DNA of 64,000 nucleotides from Macrolepiota albuminosa (taxonomy: Eukaryota > Basidiomycota > Agaricomycetes > Agaricales > Agaricaceae): the NCBI GenBank assembly GCA_027475525.1, contig JAMWFC010000009.1, forward strand, positions 1,054,001 to 1,118,000, read 5' to 3'. A model generated the notes under the pieces. It worked only from the letters and a program-made list of their open reading frames with translations. It did not search any database and was not told where the DNA came from. Position numbers and translations under genes: made by a program. Below are positions 32,831 to 45,060 of this stretch, in pieces (the stretch's first letter is position 1; each line of letters begins with the position of its first letter).

Positions 32831-34877
32831 TTACAGCCAAGAAGTACGCCTTCTCCTGGCGACTAACATCCTCGTCAAGGAAAAGCATAGACTGCCTGCT
32901 ATGATACAGAGTCCAGAAAACAAGCTCGGCCGCCACCAAATGAAGTCCTTCGATAGCAGAGCCCCTGCGATCGGCGTCCCTGGAAAGTGTCGAGCACGAT
33001 TAACGGCGTAAATCGAAGGAGTGTAAAGATACAACTAACCAAAAAGTCCACCGAAGCCTATGTAGTCATAAGTGTGAGCGCACATAGAAGTATCGCAACA
33101 ACGAAGTTATCGCAGGCAAACGCACCGGTAAATGTGAAACAGATACCCAGTCTCGCCCCAATCTCAGAATCCTTCCCAGCAAGAGATGCTACCATTGGAC
33201 TAAGAAGACTGACATCTAAGTCGCCGGTTAACATGGTGACACGATCATTGGAATCACTTACATGCACCGGAGAAGAAACCATACAAGACTGCAAAAACAA
33301 TTGTGCCGACGATATCCCTCAGCGCGGCGGTGCAGAAGGCGAGTATGCCACTGACAAGGGCACAAGGAACCACGACGTTGAATACCCCTATGTGTGCAAC
33401 AAGAATACTCGGCAAAATTCGGCCTATAGAGCTTGCTCCATTAAGAATCAGAAGCTGATAGAAACTTCATGGGCAAAAGATATAAAGTACAACAAATCAG
33501 GACGCACGGTGTAGAACGCAACGCTGGGTGTAATTCCATTTTTGATCGCGTTTAGCTGAAGGAAAAAGATTGGGAAATAGAGTCCTGCATACACCAGAAC
33601 CGTTCTAATTTGGCGCATGACTCAATGGGCTGAAAATGGTGTGCATGCGGAAGACACGGGCACTTACCCAGTTACCATGATGACGTACGGCGGGTCCCTG
33701 AGAAAGACACTGAGATCACGCAACGTACTACCATGCTTCCGTGAAGTCGGGGGTAACCGTGGTTTCATCAGTAAAATGGCGATTACGAGGAGGCCTGCTA
33801 CCATTCCTGCGCTTGCTCTTACACCGTTATGAAATCCGACATTCCCAGAGAATAAGCGATTTAGCATGATAGAATGAACTGCGCCACCAACGCCAGACCC
33901 CTGCAGAAAAAAATCGTTCTTGAGATTTGGCAGGGAAATCGGAATTCAGAGCGATAAACACGGACCGAGACGGCAATCCCCATTGCGAGGGCACGGCGGC
34001 GGTGGAAATAATGAGACAGGATGCTGACACAAGGAACGTACGTTATCCCAACGGCCATGCCCACACCTAACCCTTGTGCCAGGAATATCTTGACAAGCAG
34101 ATGACGTTAACGGCAGCATTACGCCAAACCTAGGTCTTCTTTAAACTGACCTGGTAATACTGCGCTTGTTGTGATAGTGAAACCATGAATATACAGAAGA
34201 CAAGTAACAGGGATCCACCGATCATAAGGTGATAGCTACGGAGATGTTTAGCGAGGATTTAAGGAATAAAGACAGCAAGTTAACGGACAAGTAACCTGTG
34301 TCAAACGCACGGCCTGTGAACAAACCAATGGAGAGAACAAGCAAAAGCTGTGTGCTGCCTATCCAACTAAAAAAACATCAGTGACTCTGTGGCTTCGCGT
34401 TCAAGGCAACATACCTTATTTGCGAAGAAGTATATTTTGGGCTCAGGTATGTCCGGACGTAGAAATCTATTCCGGCGGTATGACCCTATTGACTCGCAAG
34501 TGTAGCAATATTTTAACCTTACCGTTGTAAACCCCATAGGCATTCGTATACCTGACAATCCAGCACCCGAATAACAGATAAGAAAACCGAAATAACTTTG
34601 TACAGCGCTGATACCGCACGTACCCAAATGTACAGAATTGTGCGATCCACCTGATGCAATCATGAGTGCCAAGGGCACAAACAATCTCATTGACGACTCA
34701 CGCTCCCAAAAGTACCGACCATGCGCGAAGACCGCCTTCAGGATACTCTACCCTCACTGATTCCACCTCCTGAAGGTTTCCATTTTCTGCTTCAGCGGAA
34801 GCAGTGGAGTGCCATTTCTCCGTATTCTTATCATCATTCTCGAGATCGAAGTTTGACTGTGCGCTCGGCGGAAACAT
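32831..34877 (-). CDS. MFS transporter, monocarboxylate-permease type
   Basis: ATG at 34877 (MFPPSAQSNF), at least eight exons, stop at 32831. The N-terminal cytosolic region ends 'EYPEGGLRAWSVLLGA'. It is followed by 'FGYVYTNAYGVYN' (after splicing), 'GSTQLLLVLSIGLFTGRAFD', 'GLGVGMAVGITYVPCVSILS' with 'YFHRRRALAMGIAVSGSGVG', and C-terminal segments such as 'NGASSIGRILPSILVAHIGV' and 'GTIVFAVLYGFFSGA'. Twelve membrane segments and the 'RRALAMGIA.SG.G.GG' loop are typical of fungal monocarboxylate-type MFS carriers (Mch/Esbp6). Likely a plasma-membrane carboxylate carrier; the substrate is unknown. In-frame stops in single frames all fall inside predicted introns. Confidence 0.85.
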
Positions 34878-37480
34878 CGAGTCTGAGAGCTTCTGGACGG
34901 AAGGTCTACTTGCAAGTATATGGACATTAGAAACCTCGAGCTGCATACGATTGACAGAGCAACAGAGCATAGATAACTACACACCTTCACTGTAGGAGCG
35001 CTTGCTATTGCGCGATACAGAGGAGTTTAAGTTTCAGGTCCAGTGTGAGGGCCTGGGAAACAAAGATCCAAGTAAAATATTTAACTTCTGCCAGGCGAGG
35101 CATGTGCAAATCTCATTTGACGTTTATAGGGGGTCATCTATTGCAATAAGATCCTGTGCCAGCAACAATGGACCAACAACCTTACATTGATGGTGCATGT
35201 GGTCAAGGCAGAAGGGGATAACGATCCCATATTGGTTGGCCTGATATGTCATTCCATGCGGGCCGGCGGCTGCGGCATGATAACGTTGTGCACATTTGGA
35301 AACAACTCTCCGAATCACGGGGAATGAAGTAAAAGATTGAAGTTACCCGTGATGATTATGACATACCAAAATTATTCGGCAGGGTTGAGGTCCGTGTAGA
35401 CGCATGAGACAAAATCGTGATATGAGCACGGCAATGCAAACGACGTCGACAGATTTTCCCCTGACTGGTTGAACCTTGAGATGCCATTACAAGTTTTTCA
35501 GATCGCTTTCGTCGAGTTTTTCGATGGATATGTATGAGTACAAACAAAGCTCTATAGACAAAATGGATGCCAAGGGCTGTGACCTTCAATGGTATGTGGC
35601 GCAAAATTGGACGGGTTGACACCGCTTTGCACTCGGCTTGTACTTCAACTTGAATGAACAATTGGCAAGATGACCATGTTCTACGCGTGTAGTGGAGTCC
35701 GAAATCACTTAAAGTAAAGTGTAGTGCTTGTTAGACTAATTGATGAAACTGTATATCATCACATGCGACTAAGCAGTGGCACTAGTGTTCGGGCTTGGCT
35801 GGGTCCTGGTCGAAGTGGGTTCAATCACGTGGCACCCAAAACTTTTCGTTAACCGTCGGCACACGTAGCTCAACCCTGCCGAGAGCCGTTCAGGTGCAAT
35901 GTTGGCGTTATGCCCTGCCGGCAGTCACATTATGTAGTATCATGCATGTATGTAAGAGGGTCTCGATCTGGCGCCCCTATCTAGCGTCCCTCGGCTTGTC
36001 CAATTCTCATGTCAGTAGAATACCCTTTGGGGAAGTGCAAGAAACGCCATTGAAATACAACAGTGTCAAAGTACAAACCAAATATAGTCCGTGCAGCACG
36101 ATATTAACCCATCCATCATCATAGCGAGTTTGCAACCACTATCATTCAAGGAATCAGATATGAGGGATTTTTTGGATGTGGAAGATTTGCTCTGAGCATG
36201 CGAGGTGTGGGTGCTGGAGTTGCAAAGATCCAAGAACCGGGAGATTGAATGTACTCCATAGTAAGTGAAAGCAACTGAAATGGTCCTTGTGTAAAAAAAA
36301 TCCAAAAAGGGTCAGGTCCTCTCGCTTATATTGAGCTGTGAAATTTGTTTATAGATCTGGATATCTGGGTAAGAACTTGGGGAAACCAGTGAGCCTGGAG
36401 AGGGAAGGGTAGAAGGATTGACTCATAAGCTACAAGAGACTTTCGCGGTGACTATGAGGGATATAAGCACTTCGACGAACGACAGCGTTGTTTGTCCCGA
36501 CAGCTCAACATAACAGATACAAACCCAGAAAGCTGCTAGGCTCCTCAAAGGAACCCTACCCTGGGTTTCTCGGAGAAAGGGTTGAACTAGTTTTATCTGC
36601 CGAGTACGCGTAGCTTGAGCTGTTCATGAGAGCTCATTGATGTAGCAAGCCAATTTCATGACAGATGGCCGTATTGGCACGTTCTAGATGAAACAGCTTC
36701 AAAAATGGCCGCTTCTGTCAGAGGGGAACAGCATTTGGGTTTGCGGCAAACTTCAGGACCATATCTATTTCGAAGTCGACAGATAGTATGAGAATTTCGA
36801 TATCCGTCTGCTCTCCTCGAGTTTGTCCACGCGTCTGATTGGATCACGCGAGTGTTGTGCACGTGTGCGCGTACCGAAGGCAGGGGATCGCAACAGAAGA
36901 ATTACTACTGATTTATCAGAAAAAGACAAATGATATAGGACTTGAGAACAAGTGAGATGCCTCATAAGTTAGAATTCGATGACCGGCCTAGAGACCTGAG
37001 TGAATGGCCTGATGGAGCAACTTCATGTCTAGATTATCTGTCAATATGCTGATGGCGTTGAGGCACTCAAAGGCACTCTTTCTTTATGTCCGTCCACCGC
37101 AAGGTACCCGCCAACGACTCGAAGGAGAAATGAGGTGGCAGACAGATGATTTTCTAGAAGGTATAATCCTGGATACTGCCTAAAGCGTTGCAGACTAGCG
37201 CCCGAGAACTTGCGAAGTCAAGTGTCAGTGATAATTTGTTGTTCCGCATTGGATATCGATTGTTGACAGATAAGGGTTGTAAAACTACGAAATCCTGGCA
37301 AGACACCCACACGAGGTTCATATTGCTTTCCATGGCCTCAAGGAACACAACCTATATTGCGCATGCCTTCAAATCAGGTCGATAGAGCTCTGCGTTCACT
37401 CCATTATGGGAAGAACGGATCCTAAGTCTGAGGTGTGAAGTTTCGTTGCGTGTCCGCGAAGAAGAAATAAGATCCCAGTG
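34878..37480. other. Long region without a supported gene
   Basis: Contains the upstream region of the MFS gene. None of the short frames (about 60-110 codons) has a motif, and no splice-consistent gene was assembled. No tRNA cloverleaf, LTR or tandem repeat is visible. Confidence 0.4.
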
Positions 37481-37619
37481 TCGTGCTCACACCGATGTCA
37501 TAGGGAGTGAAGACACCAAATATCTATTAAACTTTTGTATCATACATTTCCCTGCCGCTCTACAGCGCACTTGCACCTTTAGAAGAAAAACATCAACTGA
37601 ACCACTCAGAATAGTAGAA

Positions 37620-38933
37620 AAGAGTAACGACGCACCAGTGATAATATCCACAAGTTCGTTAGTGATAGCGGCCTGGCGACCACGATTGTACTGCATTGTG
37701 AGGGCTCCGATCATCTCTCCGGCGTTCTTAGATGCGTTGTCCATGGCATTGCGGCTAGATGAGAGCATGCGTCAGTGAAGGTTTGGCTTTGGAAACGGAA
37801 ACGAGGCAAGATAATATAGGGAAGAGAAACTTTTCAACAATGGAGGTACATAGAATGAAACGAGGGGGAGATAAAGAAATGGAGAGAAAAAGAAGTTAAA
37901 TATTGCAAAGAAATCGAGAGAGAGCTCAAAAAAGTAAGAAAATAAGAAGATGCAGAACGCAAAGTCAAACCGAGGGAGTGTCACGAAGAAGACAGGAGGG
38001 AGGACGTACCGAGAGCTTTGCTCGCAGGCGTGGCTCTCCGTGAGGGCAGCAAAGATGGCGTTGGCAAGAGAGAACTCGGCAAGGTCCTTGGTGGCGTCAT
38101 CCTCGTTTTCATAGGTCTTGAACGCGTCTGAGTAGATTCGCTCGTGAGTAAAAGGTAGGAGGGTGAGACGAGGAAGAACACGCACTGCTCTCCTTGAGTG
38201 CCAGCTCGCCCTTAATCTCCATCGCAGCCGGCTCGTATGAGATCGCCGAAACGAACTTGTTGTAGATCAGCACAACAGAGTCGTATTTGACACCACTCTT
38301 CACAATGAGATCCGCAACACCCGCCGCATCAGCAAAAGTCGGAATGTCCCTGCCAATTTGGTTGAACGTGAGACGAATATTCTGGCCAACAGGGCGCATG
38401 AGCTGGCCCTTGGACTTGTCACCGATGATCATGACGGGGCTTTCGGGGTCGACTTGCTGACCGGGAAGGGGCGAGTCCTCGTCGTTGGAAAGAGCCCTAC
38501 GAGTGGCCTTGGAGACAGCAGAATGTATACCACCGCAAAGACCCTTGTCAGAGGAAATGACGATGAAAAGCCTGTTGGTTGCGGGGGCGTCAGATGGTGA
38601 GTGAGCGAAGACCTCTGAAGAATGATCAATTCGGAGGACCATAAATAGTTTAACCACTACTCACCAGCATTAGCAATGCCGTATTGCTTGCCAGCCTGCA
38701 TTGCGCGCTGTGCTTTTGCAAGTTTTGTAGACGCGACGACCTTCATGGACTGCAAGAACGTCAGTCAGACCCGTGTACGCGACTTTGTCCTAATACGGCC
38801 GTACTTGAGTAATTTTCTGGATGTTGCGCACAGACTTGAGACGGAGCTCAATCTCGCGAAGTGTGGCCATGTTGCGTGCGCCACTGGGCGCAGCGGCCTG
38901 CGAGGCGCGGGCGAGAATCTGGCGGGCAAACAT
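37620..38933 (-). CDS. ATP3: Mitochondrial F1 ATP synthase gamma subunit
   Basis: ATG at 38933. The first exon encodes a basic, alanine-rich mitochondrial targeting peptide ([18 protein letters not shown]), then '[20 protein letters not shown]'. Splicing adds '[20 protein letters not shown]', the hallmark '[20 protein letters not shown]', '[20 protein letters not shown]', '[20 protein letters not shown]' and '[20 protein letters not shown]'. The gamma subunit is the central rotating shaft of F1, coupling proton flow to ATP synthesis. Five or more exons. The extreme C-terminus is uncertain: after DIITGA either an early stop or a further short exon down to about 37490 is possible. Confidence 0.93.
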
Positions 38934-39045
38934 GGTGGTGATGACGGTTTTACAGATTTTAGTCGGGCACACTCGGCCTCTGTCCGTTTCCCACGCTTCA
39001 ACAAAATAACATTATTAATCCAAAATTAACATTACGCTGAGCCAG

Positions 39046-40306
39046 TCACTGCCGACCAGTAAGAAGGCGTCCCAAGGTAACCTGATTCCATCCCTTCTCC
39101 CTCTTCGTTATTGCTCCATGCCGCTGTGCCGCCCAAGTTGCAAAGCTTGTCATTTCCGGATATACCTCGCGCACAGTGGCCATCTGAATCCTGTTTTCCT
39201 CATTGTTGGGATCGATACGTGTTAGATGCACACGCTCAATATCCTGAATTCTGGGATGATATCTAGATTGAAGTGACCAATTCGTTGCAATGGTTCAAAA
39301 ACCTACAGTCCTTGTGTGTGGCCGTTCATTTTTATGAGAGCACGAGCTAAGAAACCCGGGATCGATGGTATCTCACGGCCAACGGCCGACTTGTACGCAT
39401 CCTGCAGCTGAGCTGTAGTACAGATGTCGCTAACGACGAGAAGCACTTCTGAAGAATATCGTTCAGGAGTCTGTAAGCCATCACAATCAGATCAGGGGAA
39501 AGACACCAGCGATGATGTTACCTTGAAAACGGCTGCAGCAACGGAACCGATATCATCCACAGCCTATGATGATCAGAATCAAATCGATTAACCTGGCTTC
39601 AGTGATTTGGAAACATACGATAAGCTGTACAGCGGTATCAGGCTTGAGGCCGGCCTTCAAGACACCCACCGTTACGGACCCAATAGTTCCTTGAAAGTTC
39701 TCCATAAAAAATCCAGGGCGTAAAATCCTGTGCTCGATGTGAAGACAAAGTCATGAAAAAATAAGTGAAGCGACTCACGTCCAACTCAACCCTTTGTTAC
39801 CGAGTTCGCGAATATGCCGTTCAATCCTGACTTTCGCAAGCCGATCCAATGTCGAATGATCGTCATAGCTTTCACCTCCGCGTTCGGCAGAGGAGTATAT
39901 AAAGCATGAGACGCCGTATTCTAGAGCCAGGTCTGCCAGACTCTAAGCCTTTTCAATATACACTTGCTCAAAGACGCGGAAGCAGACTCACTTTTCCTTG
40001 CTTTTCCTCCCCGTCCGCATTTGCTCCAAGACCTGGAAAAGCTAAGACACAGAAAACACCCCAGATCCCGCCCCTCTTCTTCGCATCTTCAAATATCTTT
40101 CGAATGGAGTCAGCATCATCCAAGTTTCCTTCTACAACCTGGACGTTCTCGCGTGATGACAGTTGTTTTGCCGCAGGAGACTTCGCATTCCGGGTCAATG
40201 CTAAGATATGGAACGGACTTGGCTTTGTGTCGGCCTGGATAGCAGATATTAGCGCTTTCCCTTGCTTTCCCGTTGCACCTGTGACCAAAAGAACTTTTGC
40301 TTCCAT
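39046..40306 (-). CDS. NmrA-like NAD(P)-binding protein
   Basis: ATG at 40306 followed at once by a Rossmann fold: MEAKVLLVTGATGKQGKAL with GXXGXXG. Downstream exons, joined in frame, read 'VQVVEGNLDDADSIRKIFED', 'SLADLALEYGVSCFIYSSAE', 'RPGFFMENFQGTIGS' and 'AVDDIGSVAAAVFK', ending near 39046. The order matches the NmrA/HSCARG family of atypical short-chain dehydrogenases, many of which act as redox sensors or negative transcription regulators rather than enzymes. About six exons with introns of 45-60 nt. The catalytic Tyr-Lys pair of true SDRs is not evident. The ligand is unknown. Confidence 0.85.
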
Positions 40307-41481
40307 AGGACGTCAAGGAGAAGACTGTGTCGTTTATTGATATTTTTATCCCATCCTTGGTCGACAGCAGCCGTCATGGGAGAAGCAAACAGCATAATCA
40401 ATCACGATGGATCCGGCAAAATCCGATTTACAACCCTTCAGGGCCTTAAGCTTTGCATGTGGGAGAGAGTTAAAGCTTAGGAACTTTACCCCTACGAATA
40501 TTTTCAGAACAATATCAATCTTTCTGTTCGAACAGAAGGCATATAAGGAATTTGGACCACCTCGGAGATACCAGGTTGAATCACTTACTTCCCACAACCA
40601 AGTAGGAAGTGACCTTCACACATTCAGCAGATGCAAGTCCCCAATTTTGCCTCATTGTTCTCAAGGTTCGTGATGATCGTTGAAGCCACGGGTATCAGAA
40701 TGGGTCAATCAAGATGTCGAGATGCAAGGCTGTAGATCTAAGGTGGAGTCAGGGGATGCCGTATATCTCTTTGCTCTCATATCGATACGTGAATGCCGGC
40801 ACTATTTTCCTTGCGAAAATAAAAGAAGAACAGAAACACATATCTATATCATCTCATCGTTTCCAAAGCTGTATTAGTGTTGCCTCACGAGAGTAAGGCA
40901 TCCATCTGCTATCAAGATGGGATGGGTTAAGATCAAGCAGAATCAAGATGTTCTGCGAATTCTGGACAGGCGGCGTGTCATGATTGTGATGGCTGAGGCA
41001 TTACTCAAATAAAACTCATTACTGTGGCCGTGAGATCTGATGACTCTGCACATAAGGACACGATTATAGAGTAACCTGAATGAATGCTTCAAGCCATGAT
41101 ACTCATGTAGTCGCGATGTCATCCAGTTCCGAAATCCTATTGAAACAGCACCTCACGTCTCGACCCGCGCGGGACGATATATTTCCATCTATCAAACGAA
41201 TTGATGTCACCGAAAAATCCGTGCGGAATGTTCCTATCCTATGCAGAACCAGTCTAAACCATATTAGAATAGGGTTTGTAGATCCAGGCAAATATAATAT
41301 TACTTATTCTCACTCCGAGTCGTATAAAAACTCCCGTGGCATCGGGATATGTCTCAACCAGACTCCTTATATTCTCTGCCTCTTCTAGTTTCTTCTCCTC
41401 TGACTCTTCTAGCTTCCTCCTTTCTTTCTTTGCTGGACAAACCAAAACATTTCGCCTAGCCCGACCTCTAGTTTGACGACA
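40307..41481. promoter_or_regulatory. Intergenic region between divergent NmrA-like and DUF6533 genes
   Basis: Both neighbours read outward, so both promoters lie here. No gene, TATA box in a clear position, or repeat is recognised. A pyrimidine-rich stretch 'cctcttctagtttcttctcc' (about 41380-41400) precedes the DUF6533 start at a usual distance for a basidiomycete core promoter. Confidence 0.4.
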
Positions 41482-43431
41482 ATGGATGCACAAACGATTG
41501 AAGCGATCTTGACCAATGTCAATGACTATGCAGCGGTCCGGTACACTAATGGTGAGCTGTTACGACGGCACCGTGGCGTAAGCAGCATGACTAAATTTCT
41601 GTTAGTTGCGTTTTTGGTACGTCAACATGGCTGTGTGCCAAACGTAATTCGCGTACTCAGGATTCATTGATAGACACTTCTACTCTATGACCATATGATC
41701 ACCTTCAGTGATGAGGTATGCTCCGGACGTACATTCTCCTCCTAAAACTAGTAACAATTCCTACAGGTCTCAACTATTTGGACGTAAGATAAACTTTTTG
41801 GAAACAACGAGTGCGGGAAATAAATCCACGATCGCAGACTTCCATGGCAATTTCCAAAGATCTCATTCCTGATCAACCGATATCTTGTTCCTCCTATGCT
41901 CCTGTTGGTCTTCTTTCTCGTGCTTTGGTTCGCAGAATACTAAAGATCGGAGCCTAGATTTGATGGGTTGAGTAAGTATCGTCTTCATGCTAATTGAGCA
42001 AAGTTAAAGTTGACCTATGCTCCAGCACCCTCGATACATTTGGGAGAAAACGTGCGCGTGATCTTCCCTGCTCCTTTCAACCCGTTTTAACATGAATGAC
42101 ACAGATGTACGCCACGACTGACGTTGAAAATCTGGAGAAAAAAACCATCCTCATATCATAATTTAGCTGTGATTTTATTGGGAAATGGACTTCATGGTAA
42201 TTTTTCGACTTGCCAGCCGATTAACTTTCATCTTTGACGCAATTCAACAGGCCAACCGTACTGTCAATTACTACAGTTGATGTGATACTCATACTTCGCG
42301 TATCGGTTATATGTGAGTAGAGGCCTGAAGACTAGTCAATTACACCTGTTTATAAGTCGATTTTCTAGACGGACGAGGCAAGGTATTTTGTTTTTGACGT
42401 CTGAACAAAAGATTTCTCGTATCTCAATGTTCCTTCGAGGGAGTGATGTGCTTCCTTGTTACGTTTCTATTATGTGAGAGTGTCCAAGAGATTAATTCAA
42501 TGTTTTCACCTGGTTGATGAAGAATTTCAGGCACGCTCGGGGCATGGATCAGCCTCTCTGTGATGATCATGAATGGTACTTCGTGTAAGACTTTTGAAGT
42601 AATTCTGTCTCTCTGCTCCTTGACTCAATCATTTGACACGTCTAGCAAGTCCTGGAGGTGAACTTTTCACTGGTTGCCTCTTCATGGCCCCGGACTATTT
42701 TTATGCTGCATGGTGATTTATCTTGTGCACATTACATATTGGTGTACTGATTACCAAGCTCCTAGGATACCTCCCGTTATCTTCGAGAGTTAGTAATGAA
42801 TTCTCCTAAAAGCGAGAGCCATTGAACTCAATTGGGTGAAAATCGGATCAACAGCTGTTGTCATCGTCCTCACTGTTTATAAAATTTCACGAGCTGATGG
42901 TATGAGCCCAACGTGCGCTGCGTCTCTGTCTGTTTCTTTTTGCAACTTTGTAACAACATCTCGATACCACCATAGATTGACCATTCTTGCTCGAGATTCT
43001 ATTGTATACTTCGCTATCATATTCGGTATGATAAGTCCCATTCGGTATTCGGACTTCGGATGACCTTCTTCAAGTCATGCTATTAAGCAATCTCTTCCTT
43101 GCTCGATTCGGAGAAGGGTTTCAAGGCGCTCTTCTAATAGCGTATGTCATTTAATCTTCTTTAAACGTGCAGTGGTTGACTCGAAAATCCCCAACACAGA
43201 CCGTGTAGTGTTGTTGCATGCATTTCTGTATGCTATTAATGTGCTTTGAAAAGGTTGTTTTTGACCTGATCCTCCTAGGTTGCGAGAATGACTCTAAATA
43301 TTCGCAATTCAAAGAAGGATCTACCGCCATTTGATTGTTCCATGGAACCAGGGACAACAGAGCTTCACTATGCTTGCGTTTCTGAGCATGACACTTCTAC
43401 AACTAGCCATGTGCCAAGTGTTGGACCATAA
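41482..43431 (+). CDS. DUF6533 multi-pass membrane protein
   Basis: Starts MDAQTIEAILTNVNDYAAV (ATG 41482). Small exons encode the DUF6533 signature 'TLLLYDHMITFSDEVSTIW' (41674-41782, interrupted by an intron) and 'WQFPKISFLINRYLVPPMLL' (about 41845-41910). Later come membrane segments such as 'CTLGAWISLSVMIMNGT' and 'VKIGSTAVVIVLTVYKISRA', then 'RLTILARDSIVYFAIIFG'. A last exon begins VARMTLNIRNSKKDL and ends with TAA at 43431. The family is typical of Agaricomycetes, seven-helix in outline, with no known function. More than eight introns; several are not placed exactly. Confidence 0.72.
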
Positions 43432-43681
43432 GGCCTACTAGATGTGGGCATTGTGATACATCTTTTAGACTTGTTAGCATAGGTTCATGTTGGCATTCAA
43501 TGCCGATATGGCCACAGACTGGCCTCATCACACTGCCAACCTCGCGCGACACTGTTCACTCATTCTCCTGTCATGTCAAAGCGCCCATTGTTCATTTACC
43601 ACTGCTTTGTCTAATCCATGCGTTCCTGACACAAAGCCATCCATTGTTACACAGTTCTATAAGTACGAAACGTAGAATAAC

Positions 43682-43878
43682 ACACCCTCAGTCAATTGAC
43701 GATTGAACTGAGAGTAAGCTACATATACATAAATGGATGAAACACGCTAACATAACTACCATAGATTTACTTTTGTATCAGGTAGTTCAAATGAATCTTA
43801 GTCAATTGATGATTGAACTGAGGATTTACTTACTCTTGTATCAGATCCATGCAGTAAATGAATTACAGGGTTTTAACA
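43682..43878 (-). mobile_element. Partial copia-type LTR
   Basis: Read on the minus strand it starts TGTTAAAACCCTG at 43878 and contains two copies of the hairpin motif 'ctcagttcaatc-tcaattgact-ag', the same architecture as other copia LTRs in the window. The start plus its 20-bp flank is repeated at 49909-49946, so two elements of this family were present. The other end was not found. Confidence 0.45.
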
Positions 43879-43913
43879 GTTCATGATACATTATCTACTT
43901 GCTTGTATGGGCT

Positions 43914-44067
43914 GTTGCTAGCACGGCGTGTCCGAGATCTACTTTGTCGCAAACTTGACAATTTGTTAATACATTTTTTTAATATTCTTAGTTGCTAGCA
44001 CGGCGTGTCCGAGATCTACTTTGTCGCAAACTTGACAATTTGTTAATACATTTTTTTAATATTCTTA
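43914..44067. repeat. Exact 77-bp tandem duplication
   Basis: 43914-43990 equals 43991-44067; the mismatch begins immediately outside. Probable contig-overlap artefact. Confidence 0.95.
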
Positions 44068-44352
44068 TTTTTGGTGTTTTTTTTTTTTTTGTTTTAAAAG
44101 TTATTTATAATTATTTATTTTATTTTATTCTTACTTTTTACACTTTTACTAATCTCTCGTACATCGACATATAATACAGTATATTAAATTATGATAAATT
44201 ATGCAAGTTACCTGGACAATATGTAAGGCTTGATAAACGGTACGTATGAAGCCGACTTACATACATGATATGACCAGACTAGATATGTCACTCTTGTGTG
44301 AGGTCTGTAATGTGCCCACACTAATATAATCAGTCTATGAATGAATACAATA

Positions 44353-44846
44353 TTAGACGTAAGACTCACAATCTCTCGACATGTCGTTGAACATATGATG
44401 CTGAGTCAATTGAATAGGAATGATGTGATTGACTGTAATACAGCGAGCCGTCCAGCTGTATGAAGCACCCGAAACTGAATAAGTAAACGCTTTGTCTAAT
44501 TGCTGCTTGTCGTCGCCTGGATGTACGTGAAAAGCAGCGACTAGTCGTTTATTCCAATCAAATCCCTTTATTGTGAGATGTCTAGCGTTCCGGTCTCTAT
44601 GAGTATAAGAATTGGTATAAATATAAAAGTTTGTCATCATAAAATTGCCTTTACACGCTAAAGCATACATGAAAACTCACCAGAACACTAGATCAACTAC
44701 GCTAGCACGTGTCAGGATGTTGAAGTACTGCTCGGTAACTGTAGCCAATCCAATATCTGCCATTTCCCTCATCTGACTGCCATGCAACGATATGGTGGAC
44801 ATGCATGGGCCCCAGCACCAAATACTATCGAATGGTAGTGCGGTCA
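44353..44846 (-). pseudogene. Unrecognised spliced ORF, inverted copy A
   Basis: ATG at 44846 (MTALPFDSIWCWG). Exon 1 reads 'MREMADIGLATVTEQYFNIL' and ends at a GTGAGT donor. Exon 2 reads 'RDRNARHLTIKGFDWNKRLV' and 'AFTYSVSGASYSWTARCITV'. It is clearly homologous to the plus-strand ORF at 46896-47487. The acceptor AG used by copy B is missing here ('ccaattc' replaces 'acagctt'), so this copy probably cannot splice correctly. The pattern 'LVAAFH..P......D.A.TYS' faintly recalls the core of HORMA domains, but I do not claim it. Confidence 0.45.
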
Positions 44847-44906
44847 TTGAATTATGTGTTTAGAATAATAAGTGCACACGTATGCAGAGGAATAACGACA
44901 GGAAAC

Positions 44907-45060
44907 ATCTACATAGTGCAGATGTCGTGTGAGCAAGAGATTTACCATTAAAGACGTACTTTATTGATAACTCAATAACTTGGATCTACATAGTGCAGAT
45001 GTCGTGTGAGCAAGAGATTTACCATTAAAGACGTACTTTATTGATAACTCAATAACTTGG
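44907..45060. repeat. Exact 77-bp tandem duplication
   Basis: 44907-44983 equals 44984-45060, with differing flanks. Probable contig-overlap artefact. Confidence 0.95.

Noticed and set aside
35810..35880. tRNA-like GGTTCAATC box
   Set aside because: The flanking bases do not form a T-stem or acceptor stem.
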